DNA from: [Flexibacter] sp. ATCC 35208
GTDB lineage: Bacteria > Bacteroidota > Bacteroidia > Chitinophagales > Chitinophagaceae
Length of the DNA stretch: 64,000 bases
Assembly (NCBI RefSeq): GCF_001975825.1
Contig: NZ_MTKN01000002.1
Coordinates: 124,001-188,000, forward strand
Direction of reading: 5' to 3'
Below the pieces are notes generated by a model. That model saw only the letters and a list, made by a program, of their open reading frames with translations, did no database searches and was not told the origin of the DNA. The position numbers and the translations under genes were made by a program. How positions within the stretch are numbered: the first letter of the stretch is position 1; every line of letters begins with the position of its first letter. Below, piece by piece: positions 46,137 through 54,196 of this stretch.

Positions 46137-46802
46137 ATGAACACTGCAGTCTATAAAATATTACTTGTAGATGAAGACCAGGTATTTGTAAGGCAAACGC
46201 GGCAGTTACTTGTATCACAATCATATGACACATACACAGCCGCGTCAGAGGAAGAAGGGATCATCATCTGTCAGAACCATCAACCAGACCTTATCATTTG
46301 TGGTGCCCACTTACGCGGTACCGGAGGCCACCATTTTATTATGGCCCTCAGAAATGATCCGGCTTATGATCACATCCCACTCATATTCATCAGCTTGCGG
46401 GATAACCGACAGGAGATGCGTATGGCCATGAACCTCGGCGCCGACGATTACCTGGCCAGACCCTTCAGGAAACGGGACCTGCTCCTCAGCATCCGCTCCC
46501 GCCTGGGTCGCTTCGCCAAATTTAACCACGTCAGACCTCCTGAAGAAACCAGCACCGTCTCTCTGGCCAATCCCAACACTGCTCAGCAAACTTTGTATCA
46601 CAGATTGGGTAAGGCAGAAAACAGGATCATTAAAATGATCGCTGAAGGTAAAAGTACCAGGCAAATGGCTGACGAACTAGGCGTGTCTATCCGCACAATC
46701 GAGAATCATCGCTACAGAATTGCCGGAAAACTAGGTGTTTCCGGTCGTAACGCACTCACCGAATTCGTGATCAGGAACATTATTCAGCAACAAAAATCTT
46801 AA
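46137..46802 (+). CDS. LuxR-type regulator with degenerate receiver domain
   Basis: The 221-residue product has a receiver fold (1-125) and a LuxR/GerE helix-turn-helix (~150-215: RIIKMIAEGKSTRQMADELGVSIRTIENHRYRIAGKLGVSGRNALTEF). The acidic pocket (Asp12, Glu13, Asp14) and Ser86 (FISLR) are kept. The phosphoacceptor Asp is replaced by Gly56 (PDLIICGAHLRG) and the conserved Lys by Arg108 (DDYLARPF). It therefore probably cannot be phosphorylated in the usual way and may act as a constitutive, ligand-driven or partner-dependent regulator. No histidine kinase is adjacent. A strong terminator follows. The next gene downstream is an S9 peptidase on the same strand, separated by that terminator. 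Target genes unknown. Confidence 0.88.
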   Translation: MNTAVYKILLVDEDQVFVRQTRQLLVSQSYDTYTAASEEEGIIICQNHQPDLIICGAHLRGTGGHHFIMALRNDPAYDHIPLIFISLRDNRQEMRMAMNLGADDYLARPFRKRDLLLSIRSRLGRFAKFNHVRPPEETSTVSLANPNTAQQTLYHRLGKAENRIIKMIAEGKSTRQMADELGVSIRTIENHRYRIAGKLGVSGRNALTEFVIRNIIQQQKS

Positions 46803-46844
46803 TTCCAGTGTAATTGGTTTTTGCTTAAAACATTGCAGTTCCGA

Positions 46845-46889
46845 CTAAACATCGCTGATGTATGATGCTTCAGCGATGTTTAGCTGCAT
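46845..46889 (+). terminator. Intrinsic terminator after the LuxR-type regulator
   Basis: A 14-bp perfect stem (46845-46858 with 46870-46883) and an 11-nt loop are followed within a few bases by a run of T (GCATTTTTTAAA). It lies about 42 bp past the stop. Confidence 0.8.
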
Positions 46890-46955
46890 TTTTTAAAAAT
46901 TGACATTATCTTAGCCCCACCACCATCCTACCCACCATTGTAAACCAGATAATGC

Positions 46956-49046
46956 ATGCACAAACCATCTTTACTAACAGCTTTTTATTTTTGCTTCGCA
47001 TCCATGGCCTATGGCCAACATTATACCATGGAAGCCGTTACTGCTTACCCCTTTCCTTCTGAACTCACTGCTTCGGCACAGGGTTCTAAAGTGGCATGGG
47101 CTGTAAATGAACAGGGAAAAAGAAATGTATATGTGGCCACCGGGCCTGACTTTTCTCCCCGCAAACTTAGCAACTATACACAGGATGATGGACAGGAAAT
47201 AACCAGCCTCTCCATATCTGACAATGGTAAATGGGTCGTGTATAGCCGGGGCGGCGATCATAGCGGCAGAGACGGTTTCAACCCTGTCAATCCTGCACAT
47301 GATCCTATACCTCCAAAAACTGAGATCTGGTCTGTCCCATTTGATGGCGGTCCTGCCAAAGTATTGTCTGATGGGGATTTTCCGGCCCTGTCACCGCACA
47401 GTGACAGCGTTGCCTTCGTAAAAGGAGGACTGGTATACATCGTAGCCGTCGATGGCTCTGCACCTGCAAAGGTTTTATTCAGTATCAAAGGTACCAGTAG
47501 CTCGCTGGAATGGTCGCCCGATGGTAGCAAACTCGCTTTTGTATCTGATCGTAGTGGTCATAGTTTTATTGGTGTTTATACAAATCCTACCACTCCTATT
47601 CAATGGATCTCACCCGGGTTTTCACAGGATAATTCCCCCCGCTGGTCGCCGGATGGGCAGCAGATTGCCTTTGTCCGGACACCGGGTACAGGCGGTGCAA
47701 CAGATTCTATCCTGCCCCGCCGTCATAAACCGTGGGAAATAAGGACGGCCAATATCAGTGATGGGAATTCAACATTACTGTGGAAAGCACCTACTACATT
47801 AAGTGGTTCTGTTCCCACTACCGATGGCGCGACCAACCTGCATTGGGGAGCGAATAACCGGGTGACTTTCCTGTCTTATCATGATGGATGGCCTCATCTC
47901 TATTCGATTCCAGGTACTGGTGGTACACCGCTTTTACTCACACCCGGCAACTTTATGTGCGAACAGATCTCGCTGACGGCCGATAAAAAATGGCTGGTGT
48001 TTAGTGCGAACAATGGCCCCTCTCCACAGGATATAGACCGGCGCCACATAGCCCGGGTACCTGTTGATAAAGCAGCGATGGAAATGCTCACTACTGGTGA
48101 TGGCATTGAAACTTATCCTGTAGTAACAGGCGATGCACAAACTGTGATCTTATTTACTTCCAATGCACAGCAACCCCTGCTCGCCGCAAAGATGCCTTTT
48201 GGAAAGGGGAAACCTGCATTGATAGGCGCCTCTCTTCTTCCTACAGATTTCCCATCTGTAAAACTGGTTACACCTACACAGGTGATCTTCAAAGCACCTG
48301 ATGGAACACCTGTTCATGCACAATTATATCAACCTGCAGGTGGTCCTGCCAGGAAGCCTGCCATTGTATATGTACATGGCGGACCTCAACGCCAGATGGT
48401 ATTAGGTTGGCACTGGATGGATTATTATTCTATTGATTATGCTTTAAATCAATACCTCGTAGATAATGGGTTCATTGTTTTAGCCATCAATTACAGGTTG
48501 GGGATAGGTTATGGCTATGAGTTTCATAAACCCGCCAGTGCAGGGGTATTAGGTGCTTCCGAATACCAGGATGTGAAAGCTGCGGGAGAATGGCTGGCGG
48601 CACAATCACAGGTAGATGCTAAAAGGATTGGTATTTATGGAGGTTCTTATGGTGGCTTCCTCACTGCTCACGCATTAGGCAGGGATTCAAAATTATTTGC
48701 AGCTGGCGTAGATATTCATGGGGTGCATAACCGGATGCAATTCTCCGCACCTCCTACTGCTACCCCTGCACCAGATGCTGATACTGCGGAGAAAGTAGCG
48801 TGGCAATCATCGCCTGTTGCACATGTTGACACATGGACATCACCTGTGTTATTGATTCATGCAGATGATGACAGAAATGTAAACTTTAATCAAAGTATCG
48901 ATCTCATTAACAGGTTGGAGCAAAAAGGTGTGTATTACGAAATCCTGAGTATTCCGGATGATACGCATCACTGGATGAAATACAGCAATGAAGTCAAGGT
49001 CAATAAAGCAGCGGCTGAATTCTTAATAAGGCAGCTTGGTAAATAA
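46956..49046 (+). CDS. S9 family prolyl oligopeptidase-type peptidase, secreted
   Basis: The 696-residue product has a signal peptide (to ~21, SMAYGQ), an N-terminal seven-bladed-type beta-propeller with PD40 blocks (~30-430: WSPDGSKLAFVSDRSG, WSPDGQQIAFVR) and a C-terminal alpha/beta-hydrolase domain (~450-696). The nucleophile is Ser564 in GIYGGSYGGF; Asp in IHADDDRNVNF (~640) and His in DDTHHWMKY (~670) complete the triad. This matches dipeptidyl- or acylaminoacyl-peptidases, which trim oligopeptides in the periplasm of Bacteroidota. It is monocistronic: a terminator follows and the gene before it has its own terminator. A weak TATCTTAG element near 46907 could be part of its promoter. Substrate not predictable. 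Confidence 0.9.
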   Translation: MHKPSLLTAFYFCFASMAYGQHYTMEAVTAYPFPSELTASAQGSKVAWAVNEQGKRNVYVATGPDFSPRKLSNYTQDDGQEITSLSISDNGKWVVYSRGGDHSGRDGFNPVNPAHDPIPPKTEIWSVPFDGGPAKVLSDGDFPALSPHSDSVAFVKGGLVYIVAVDGSAPAKVLFSIKGTSSSLEWSPDGSKLAFVSDRSGHSFIGVYTNPTTPIQWISPGFSQDNSPRWSPDGQQIAFVRTPGTGGATDSILPRRHKPWEIRTANISDGNSTLLWKAPTTLSGSVPTTDGATNLHWGANNRVTFLSYHDGWPHLYSIPGTGGTPLLLTPGNFMCEQISLTADKKWLVFSANNGPSPQDIDRRHIARVPVDKAAMEMLTTGDGIETYPVVTGDAQTVILFTSNAQQPLLAAKMPFGKGKPALIGASLLPTDFPSVKLVTPTQVIFKAPDGTPVHAQLYQPAGGPARKPAIVYVHGGPQRQMVLGWHWMDYYSIDYALNQYLVDNGFIVLAINYRLGIGYGYEFHKPASAGVLGASEYQDVKAAGEWLAAQSQVDAKRIGIYGGSYGGFLTAHALGRDSKLFAAGVDIHGVHNRMQFSAPPTATPAPDADTAEKVAWQSSPVAHVDTWTSPVLLIHADDDRNVNFNQSIDLINRLEQKGVYYEILSIPDDTHHWMKYSNEVKVNKAAAEFLIRQLGK

Positions 49047-49048
49047 TA

Positions 49049-49076
49049 GAAAACGCCCCTTACAAGGGGCGTTTTC
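49049..49076. terminator. Bidirectional terminator between convergent genes
   Basis: A perfect 12-bp stem (49049-49060 with 49065-49076) with a 4-nt loop has A residues on the left and T residues on the right. It can serve the S9 peptidase gene and the convergent DUF4260 gene, whose last codons lie inside the hairpin. Confidence 0.85.
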
Positions 49077-49422
49077 CTATCTTTCCTAAATGTGTATCTG
49101 TAAATCCTGTTACATACTTTAACCCATACCCAAACACCCTATCCATCGAAGAATGCGCAAACAGTATAATTCCTACAAACAACCACAACTCACTATGCGA
49201 CATCCATCCTAAACAATAGATCACAAATGCTACTGCCCGGTGATGTACGAAGTTATATACATATGCACCTGCTTTTGGCCCTGCCAGGTATGCGACCATC
49301 GATAAGTCAGGCAACAGCAGACAAGCGGGGAATAGCCACCATACGTAGGCTGACTGTAGATGGAATGATACAAGCGCAATGAAAAAGAATGCGACTTCTT
49401 CGAGGGTGATGAGTGTTTTCAT
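49060..49422 (-). CDS. DUF4260 family small membrane protein
   Basis: The 120-residue product has about four hydrophobic segments (FFFIALVSFHLQSAYVWWLF, LLLPDLSMVAYLAG, VAFVIYCLGW, LWLFVGIILFAHSSMDRVFGYGLKY), with no signal peptide. The PDLSMVAY and HSSMDRxxGYGLKY motifs fit DUF4260. Function unknown; several relatives lie near small redox or stress genes. Its last five codons (GKRPL and stop) are within the terminator hairpin. It is downstream of the AhpD-like gene on the same strand (gap 53 bp). Assignment from memory of the family, moderately sure. Confidence 0.75.
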   Translation of the reverse strand: MKTLITLEEVAFFFIALVSFHLQSAYVWWLFPACLLLPDLSMVAYLAGPKAGAYVYNFVHHRAVAFVIYCLGWMSHSELWLFVGIILFAHSSMDRVFGYGLKYVTGFTDTHLGKIGKRPL

Positions 49423-49475
49423 CTATAAATTTAAGCCAATTCCGTTTGGATATTCGTTGGAATTTCGGCGTTTTA

Positions 49476-49913
49476 TCACTCAGGCTGCATATTAGTCGCT
49501 ATTCCTATCCTGTTCCAACTATTAATCACTATCGTCGCCATGATCACCTGCGCAATCGTCTGGTCATCCAACACCTTTGCTGCCGCTGCATAAGTTTCAT
49601 CCTTTACATGCCCTTTACTAATTTCCGTTACTTCCTCTACCAGCGCCAGTATCGCTCTTTCTTCTGCTGTAAAAAAAGGAGTTTCCCTCCACGCTGATAA
49701 TGTATAAATCCTTTGCTCTGTCTCGCCTAACTTTCTTGCATCTTTCGTATGCATATCCAGACAATACGCGCAACCATTAATTTGTGATGCTCTTATCTTT
49801 ATCAACTCGCGTTGAATAGGTGTCAACTTTGTACCATGTACATATTTCTCAAAAGCCATCATCACTTTGTAAGCTTCGGGTTCTACTTTACTAATGTCAA
49901 TTCTGTTTTGCAT
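49476..49913 (-). CDS. Carboxymuconolactone decarboxylase/AhpD-like protein
   Basis: Start at 49913 (MQNRIDISKVEPEAY); the frame extends nine codons upstream but this Met fits the family. The ~145-residue product contains the AhpD-type active-site signature INGCAYCLDMH (Cys48-x-x-Cys51 and His55), flanked by helices (ELIKIRASQ and DARKLGE). Such proteins are peroxide- or disulfide-reducing enzymes or related thiol proteins. It follows a Crp/Fnr regulator gene on the same strand (65 bp) and a 20-bp perfect palindrome lies between them, so redox-linked regulation by that regulator is a reasonable hypothesis. Confidence 0.87.
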   Translation of the reverse strand: MQNRIDISKVEPEAYKVMMAFEKYVHGTKLTPIQRELIKIRASQINGCAYCLDMHTKDARKLGETEQRIYTLSAWRETPFFTAEERAILALVEEVTEISKGHVKDETYAAAAKVLDDQTIAQVIMATIVINSWNRIGIATNMQPE

Positions 49914-49965
49914 ATCAATTTGTTTTTGTTGTTGACACAAAGTTGGGGTAGAATTGCCCTTGAAA

Positions 49966-49985
49966 ATCTTGAACTAGTTCAAGAT
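49966..49985. promoter_or_regulatory. Perfect 20-bp palindrome, FNR-like operator candidate
   Basis: The sequence ATCTTGAACTAGTTCAAGAT is fully self-complementary and contains TTGA-N6-TCAA, the spacing of FNR-type boxes. It overlaps the stop codon of the Crp/Fnr gene and lies 53 bp upstream of the AhpD-like start, in position to control that gene. Confidence 0.6.
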
Positions 49986-50548
49986 CGCTTAGCCCTGATC
50001 TTACTTAGGAACTCTGCACTAAACCCGAGGTAAGAAGCTAACATATATTGGGGAATACGCTGTATAAACTCCGGGAACAAACTATTAAAATGATTATATC
50101 TTTCCTCTCCACTCGTGGTAAAAATATACTTAATCCGCATCATAGAAGCCGCATAAGATCGCTGTAAGACCAATCTGAAATACCGCTCCATTTTAGGTAC
50201 CTGCCTAAACAATTCATCTTCCTTTTCCTTATCCAGCACCAGTAATTCAGTAAGCTCTACAGCCTGTATACAAAACTCCGAAGGCTGTCGCCTTTCCAAA
50301 CTATCATAATCCGCTATCCACCAGTTTTCCAGTGCAAAATGCGTAATCTGCTCTGCGTCGTTTTCTCCGACGATGTATTGCCGCAACAATCCTTTTATCA
50401 CAAAATATCTCCCTGTGCAGATCTTGCCCTGTTTGAGCAAATATGTTTTCTTGCTCACTTCTTCATATCTCATGCAGGATAATAACAGCTCCTGTTCCTC
50501 GCTGTTTAATTCTACAAAGCGTTGTACATGTTGTAGCAGTCTTTCCAT
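49979..50548 (-). CDS. Crp/Fnr family transcriptional regulator
   Basis: The 189-residue product has an N-terminal cyclic-nucleotide-binding-type beta-roll (~15-120: KTYLLKQGKICTGRYFVIKGLLRQY, then FALENWWIADYDSL) and a C-terminal region with IPQYMLASYLGFSAEFLSKIRAKRS, the short wHTH typical of Bacteroidota Crp-like proteins. No Fe-S cysteine cluster is present, so it is not a classical FNR oxygen sensor. It starts shortly downstream of the S10 peptidase terminator and is followed by the AhpD-like gene. The FNR-like palindrome at its own 3' end suggests control of the downstream gene and perhaps of itself. Ligand unknown. Confidence 0.88.
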   Translation of the reverse strand: MERLLQHVQRFVELNSEEQELLLSCMRYEEVSKKTYLLKQGKICTGRYFVIKGLLRQYIVGENDAEQITHFALENWWIADYDSLERRQPSEFCIQAVELTELLVLDKEKEDELFRQVPKMERYFRLVLQRSYAASMMRIKYIFTTSGEERYNHFNSLFPEFIQRIPQYMLASYLGFSAEFLSKIRAKRS

Positions 50549-50605
50549 AGTGATTCAAAAAGAAGGGTGTATTAATGGTCTGGCTGTTTCCATCAGGTAC
50601 CGAAT

Positions 50606-50643
50606 AAAAACAGACTGTATCGTAATGATGATACAGTCTGTTT
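50606..50643 (-). terminator. Intrinsic terminator after the S10 peptidase gene
   Basis: A perfect 14-bp stem (50608-50621 with 50630-50643), 8-nt loop, is followed on the minus strand by TTTTT. It starts 8 bp past the stop. Confidence 0.82.
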
Positions 50644-50650
50644 AAAAAAG

Positions 50651-52171
50651 TTATTCATATTTCGCAGGCGTACCCTTTGCTGGTGTCGCCTCTTTAATAA
50701 ATTTCCTGAGGTTCTCTGTAGCAGTAGCCAGATCGTCCTTGCGCAGGTACATCATATGTCCACTTCTGTAACCTTCCCATTTGATACGGCTTTTCAGTTT
50801 ACCCCCTGGATCCAGTTGCCAGATGCTATACTTTGCATTGAAATAATCACAGGCTCCGTCATAGTAACCAGATTGTACCAACAGGTGCAGGAAAGGATTC
50901 TGTGCAATTGCCTGACGCAGGTTTTCGCCAGTCTTATTATTCTGGTTATCCCATGGCCATACCTGTCCGAACATGTTATATTTCAGATCAGTTTTATATT
51001 CCAGTTCATCACGCAGGTAAATGTTGATAGCAGGGGTAAAAGCCTGTAACCATGCAGTCAGTTCTGCATTGTAATCAGGTCTGCTACCCCCATTTTGCTT
51101 ATCCAGACCTTTGTATCTTGAATCGAGGCGGCCAATGGTATAACCCTGGTCACGCAGTAATTCTTTCCAGAATAAGTTATAGGAAACGATGAGGTTATTT
51201 TCCAGGAACACCTGTGCAGATAATCCGCTGTAGCGGCTCATACGTTGTGCCAGTGCTTTACGTTGTGCATCATCCAGAGAGCCGCCTTTTGAAATAGCAG
51301 GCACCAGTTCGTTGATGGTAAAGTTTTCTACTTCCGGCAATACATCATTAAGATCTTTGGATTGCAGGTCTGCAGGGAGTTTTTTGTGATACCATGCAGT
51401 AGCGGCATAATAAGGAAGGCTCAGTGCCTGATCCAGCGGACCACTGCGTTCAATGCCTAAATCGGTTGGTGATACGAGCACGACACCATTCAGGTACATC
51501 CATTGTTCATCCTGCAGTTCCAGTGCTAAACCAGATACACGGGTAGTACCATAGCTTTCGCCGATCAGGAATTTAGGAGAAGCCCAACGGCCTTTGCGGG
51601 TTACGAAAGTGTTGATCCATTCTGCCAGGTATTTGATATCTGCATTTACGCCGTAGAAGCGGGAACCAGGAACATCTTTGCTCACAGGACGGGAATAACC
51701 TGTATTCACAGGGTCTACGTATACGATATCTGCCACATCCAGTATGGAATTTGGGTTTTCGCGCATACCGAATGGCTGCACAGGATAACCTTCATCATCG
51801 ATGTTGAGGAGACGGGGACCGGTATAACCAATTTCCATCCAGACAGAAGGGGTGCCGGGGCCCCCATTGAAAGAGATGACCAGTGGGCGGTTTGATTTAT
51901 CCTTGATGTCTTCCCTTTCGTAATAAGTGTAGAACACCCCTGCCAGTGGGCGCCCATCTTCATCCCAGATAGGCATGCTGCCTGCCTGTGCTGAGTAAGG
52001 AACCCGTTGGCCTTTGATAGTGACTTCATGATGGGTCACTACAGCGGAGTCGATTTTCAGTATCCTGCTGGGTGAAATGGGTGCGTCGTTTTTAAATTCT
52101 TTATTTTGTGCGTTTACATGGCTGAGTATGCTGCATGACAGCGCCAGTGAGAGACAAAGGATTTTGGTCAT
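50651..52171 (-). CDS. S10 family serine carboxypeptidase-like protein, secreted
   Basis: The 506-residue product has a signal peptide (to ~21), an oxyanion-type FNGGPGTPSVWME segment (~101-114) and the nucleophile Ser206 in FLIGESYGTTR. The Asp and His of the triad are probably in SGYYDGACDYFN (~435) and GYRSGHMMYLR (~480). Bacterial S10-like peptidases of this type are probably periplasmic and remove C-terminal residues from peptides. It is a single-gene unit between a putative promoter (TATCTTTA, 52191-52198) and a strong terminator. Catalytic residues assigned by motif. Confidence 0.88.
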   Translation of the reverse strand: MTKILCLSLALSCSILSHVNAQNKEFKNDAPISPSRILKIDSAVVTHHEVTIKGQRVPYSAQAGSMPIWDEDGRPLAGVFYTYYEREDIKDKSNRPLVISFNGGPGTPSVWMEIGYTGPRLLNIDDEGYPVQPFGMRENPNSILDVADIVYVDPVNTGYSRPVSKDVPGSRFYGVNADIKYLAEWINTFVTRKGRWASPKFLIGESYGTTRVSGLALELQDEQWMYLNGVVLVSPTDLGIERSGPLDQALSLPYYAATAWYHKKLPADLQSKDLNDVLPEVENFTINELVPAISKGGSLDDAQRKALAQRMSRYSGLSAQVFLENNLIVSYNLFWKELLRDQGYTIGRLDSRYKGLDKQNGGSRPDYNAELTAWLQAFTPAINIYLRDELEYKTDLKYNMFGQVWPWDNQNNKTGENLRQAIAQNPFLHLLVQSGYYDGACDYFNAKYSIWQLDPGGKLKSRIKWEGYRSGHMMYLRKDDLATATENLRKFIKEATPAKGTPAKYE

Positions 52172-52411
52172 AATTCAGGTTTAGAGAGCGTAAAGATAAA
52201 AAGTTTTAGCCCTTGGGGGTTACCTTCCATATAATTGGCTGGGGTTACAGGGGCTTTAATTTGTTTACGTCTTATTAACTGATTATGATTCAGTTTCCCA
52301 TTTATCCATTTTTGCTTCAGTTTACTTCCATTTACCTGAGCGTAATTCCGTTTTCTATTTACTTCTTTTTGCTTCAGTATACCTTTTAATTCATCGCCGC
52401 TTCCTCCGTTC
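52172..52411. other. AT-rich spacer between the amylase and S10 peptidase genes
   Basis: The 240-bp spacer contains short imperfect repeats of a TTTGCTTCAGTxTAC-like motif (near 52310 and 52370). A TATCTTTA element on the minus strand at 52191-52198, 20 bp before the S10 start, resembles the Bacteroidota -7 box TAnnTTTG with one mismatch. I see no gene here. Confidence 0.4.
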
Positions 52412-53899
52412 CTATCTGGCTTCCGCCCACACAGCCACCGATCCGGCTCCACAGGTAAATTCAGCCCAACCATCCTCTCCCACAGTAATCTCCTCTTCCC
52501 TGCTACCCGTTATATCCCTGAATTTTTTCCCTGCATGCCGTTGACCTATTTCCATATGCTTATTCCCCTCTTCTCCATTCGACATGACCACCGCACAACC
52601 AGCGCCTGCATGCTCCTCATCTCCCTCTCTCGTCCAACCAATACAATTCGGATGGTCAAAATAATCCCGCTGCATACCATATGCATATTGATCCCTTGCC
52701 TTTATCAATTTATCCAACCCTAATACCGGTGCGATCAAAATATGGCAATCATTCCCCTCCCCATCCTTATCGGTATACTCCGCTCCATACAAATCCGCAT
52801 AAAATACACATGGATACCCATGCTCTCTCAACAAGATCAATGCATACGCAAGTGGTTTAAACCAATCATCCAGGGGGGCCTCCAGCGCCTGCAAAGGTTG
52901 CGTATCATGATTTCCTGCTACAGTCACCGCCAGAAAAGGTTTGGTGGCCACCAGCGAATCATCCAGTATTTTACTCAGGTCATAATCTTTTCCACACTTT
53001 GATGCATGATGCAAATTTTGATGCAGGGAAGAATCAAACAATGACATCCTACCTTCTGTAGCATCTATATATTTCAATAATAAATCCAGGTGCCCAGGTG
53101 CCCAATACTCCCCTACTGTAAACATTTCCCGCCCTGCATGCTGCCGCATCTGCTCCAGCCATCCCTTGAAAAAATCAGGGGTAATGTGCTTCACAGCATC
53201 CAATCTGAATCCATCGAATTTCACAGTATTATAATACCATTCTCCCCATCTTCTAAACTCTTCCCTCACCTCGGGATTCCGGAATTCCACATCTGCACCC
53301 ATCAGGTAATCGAAGTTGCCTTTTTCATCATCCACCATATCTTCCCAACCTTCTCCATATTCGTTCTGGATGGTAAAGATCCCGCTCTCCTGCGTATCTG
53401 CAGCATAGTCGATCCCCGTAAAACAGCGGTGATCCCATATAAACTGTGAATATTGTCCTTTCCTGCCCGGAAAGGTGAATTTAGTGTAGGCTTCTATTTC
53501 ATAAGGCTCAGAAATGAATTCATTCCTGTTTTCCAAATCTACCTTCCGCACTGTCACTCTCTCGGTTTCATCTGCACCTATCATATGATTGGCCACTATA
53601 TCCACATACAGTTGCATCCCTGCATCATGTATAGCTTTTGCGGCGGCAATATATTCTTCTTTGGTACCGAATCTGGTACGTACAGATCCTTTCTGATCAA
53701 ACTCGCCCAGGTCGTACTTATCGTAAGTGTCATATCCATGGCTGTTAGCCCCATCTGCTCCTTTATAAGCAGGAGGAAGCCATACAGCGTTGATGCCCAT
53801 CGCAGCTAAGGCTTTGGCATTTTTGTTTACTTCTTTCCATAAACTGCCATCTGCGGAAGTATACCAGTGGAAATACTGGATCATCGTACCGTTTTGCAT
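52412..53899 (-). CDS. Cytoplasmic GH13 alpha-amylase
   Basis: The 495-residue product has no signal peptide (MQNGTMIQYFHWYTSADGSL). The four GH13 blocks are present: region I VDIVANHM (~99-106), region II FDGFRLDAVKH (nucleophile Asp234), region III TVGEYW (acid/base Glu264) and region IV VAGNHDTQ (Asp332). It resembles the cytoplasmic AmyA group, which degrades malto-oligosaccharides or glycogen-like polymers. A Gly-rich C-terminal beta domain ends with FTCGAGSVAVWAEAR. Upstream lie tail copies of the DUF5703 gene, so a promoter is not obvious. Family call secure. Confidence 0.92.
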   Translation of the reverse strand: MQNGTMIQYFHWYTSADGSLWKEVNKNAKALAAMGINAVWLPPAYKGADGANSHGYDTYDKYDLGEFDQKGSVRTRFGTKEEYIAAAKAIHDAGMQLYVDIVANHMIGADETERVTVRKVDLENRNEFISEPYEIEAYTKFTFPGRKGQYSQFIWDHRCFTGIDYAADTQESGIFTIQNEYGEGWEDMVDDEKGNFDYLMGADVEFRNPEVREEFRRWGEWYYNTVKFDGFRLDAVKHITPDFFKGWLEQMRQHAGREMFTVGEYWAPGHLDLLLKYIDATEGRMSLFDSSLHQNLHHASKCGKDYDLSKILDDSLVATKPFLAVTVAGNHDTQPLQALEAPLDDWFKPLAYALILLREHGYPCVFYADLYGAEYTDKDGEGNDCHILIAPVLGLDKLIKARDQYAYGMQRDYFDHPNCIGWTREGDEEHAGAGCAVVMSNGEEGNKHMEIGQRHAGKKFRDITGSREEEITVGEDGWAEFTCGAGSVAVWAEAR

Positions 53900-53940
53900 A
53901 TCTTTTGCTATCCATTTGGGGATAAATAATATAAATCAAA

Positions 53941-54196
53941 TCATATGCCACCCCAGTTTGGATAGACCAGGTCCTTATCGCCAGGAACACCCTCAGAGAT
54001 CAATCACCACCCCATTCCGGGTAAATAACATCTTTATCTCTTGCCAACGGAGTTACTTTCACAGATCAATCACAACCCCCTGTCCGGGTAAACAACATGC
54101 TTCTCCCTTGCCGCCGCAGTTACCTTCACAGATCAATCATACCCCCTGCCTGGATAAATAACATCTTTCTCCCTTTCCTTCGGGGTTACTTTCAAT
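53941..54196 (-). repeat. Tandem repeat: four copies of the 3' tail of the DUF5703 gene
   Basis: The last ~20 codons of the DUF5703 gene, with its stop at 54133-54135, recur three times further downstream on the minus strand with a period of about 59-67 bp (repeat starts ~53941, 53997, 54063, 54130). Each copy reads like a protein tail: VTPKEREKDVIYPGRGYD-stop in the gene, then VTAAAREKHVVYPDRGL-stop, VTPLARDKDVIYPEWGGD-stop and GDKDLVYPNWGGI-stop. The copies diverge in sequence and contain one small indel. Confidence 0.8.

Noticed and set aside
49413..49697. A 94-codon plus-strand frame opposite the AhpD-like gene
   Set aside because: Antisense shadow; the minus-strand gene has a clear CxxC family signature.
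52168..52473. A 101-codon frame between the S10 and amylase genes
   Set aside because: It overlaps the amylase 3' end and the S10 start, has no family resemblance and an unlikely composition; the region looks like repeat-containing spacer.
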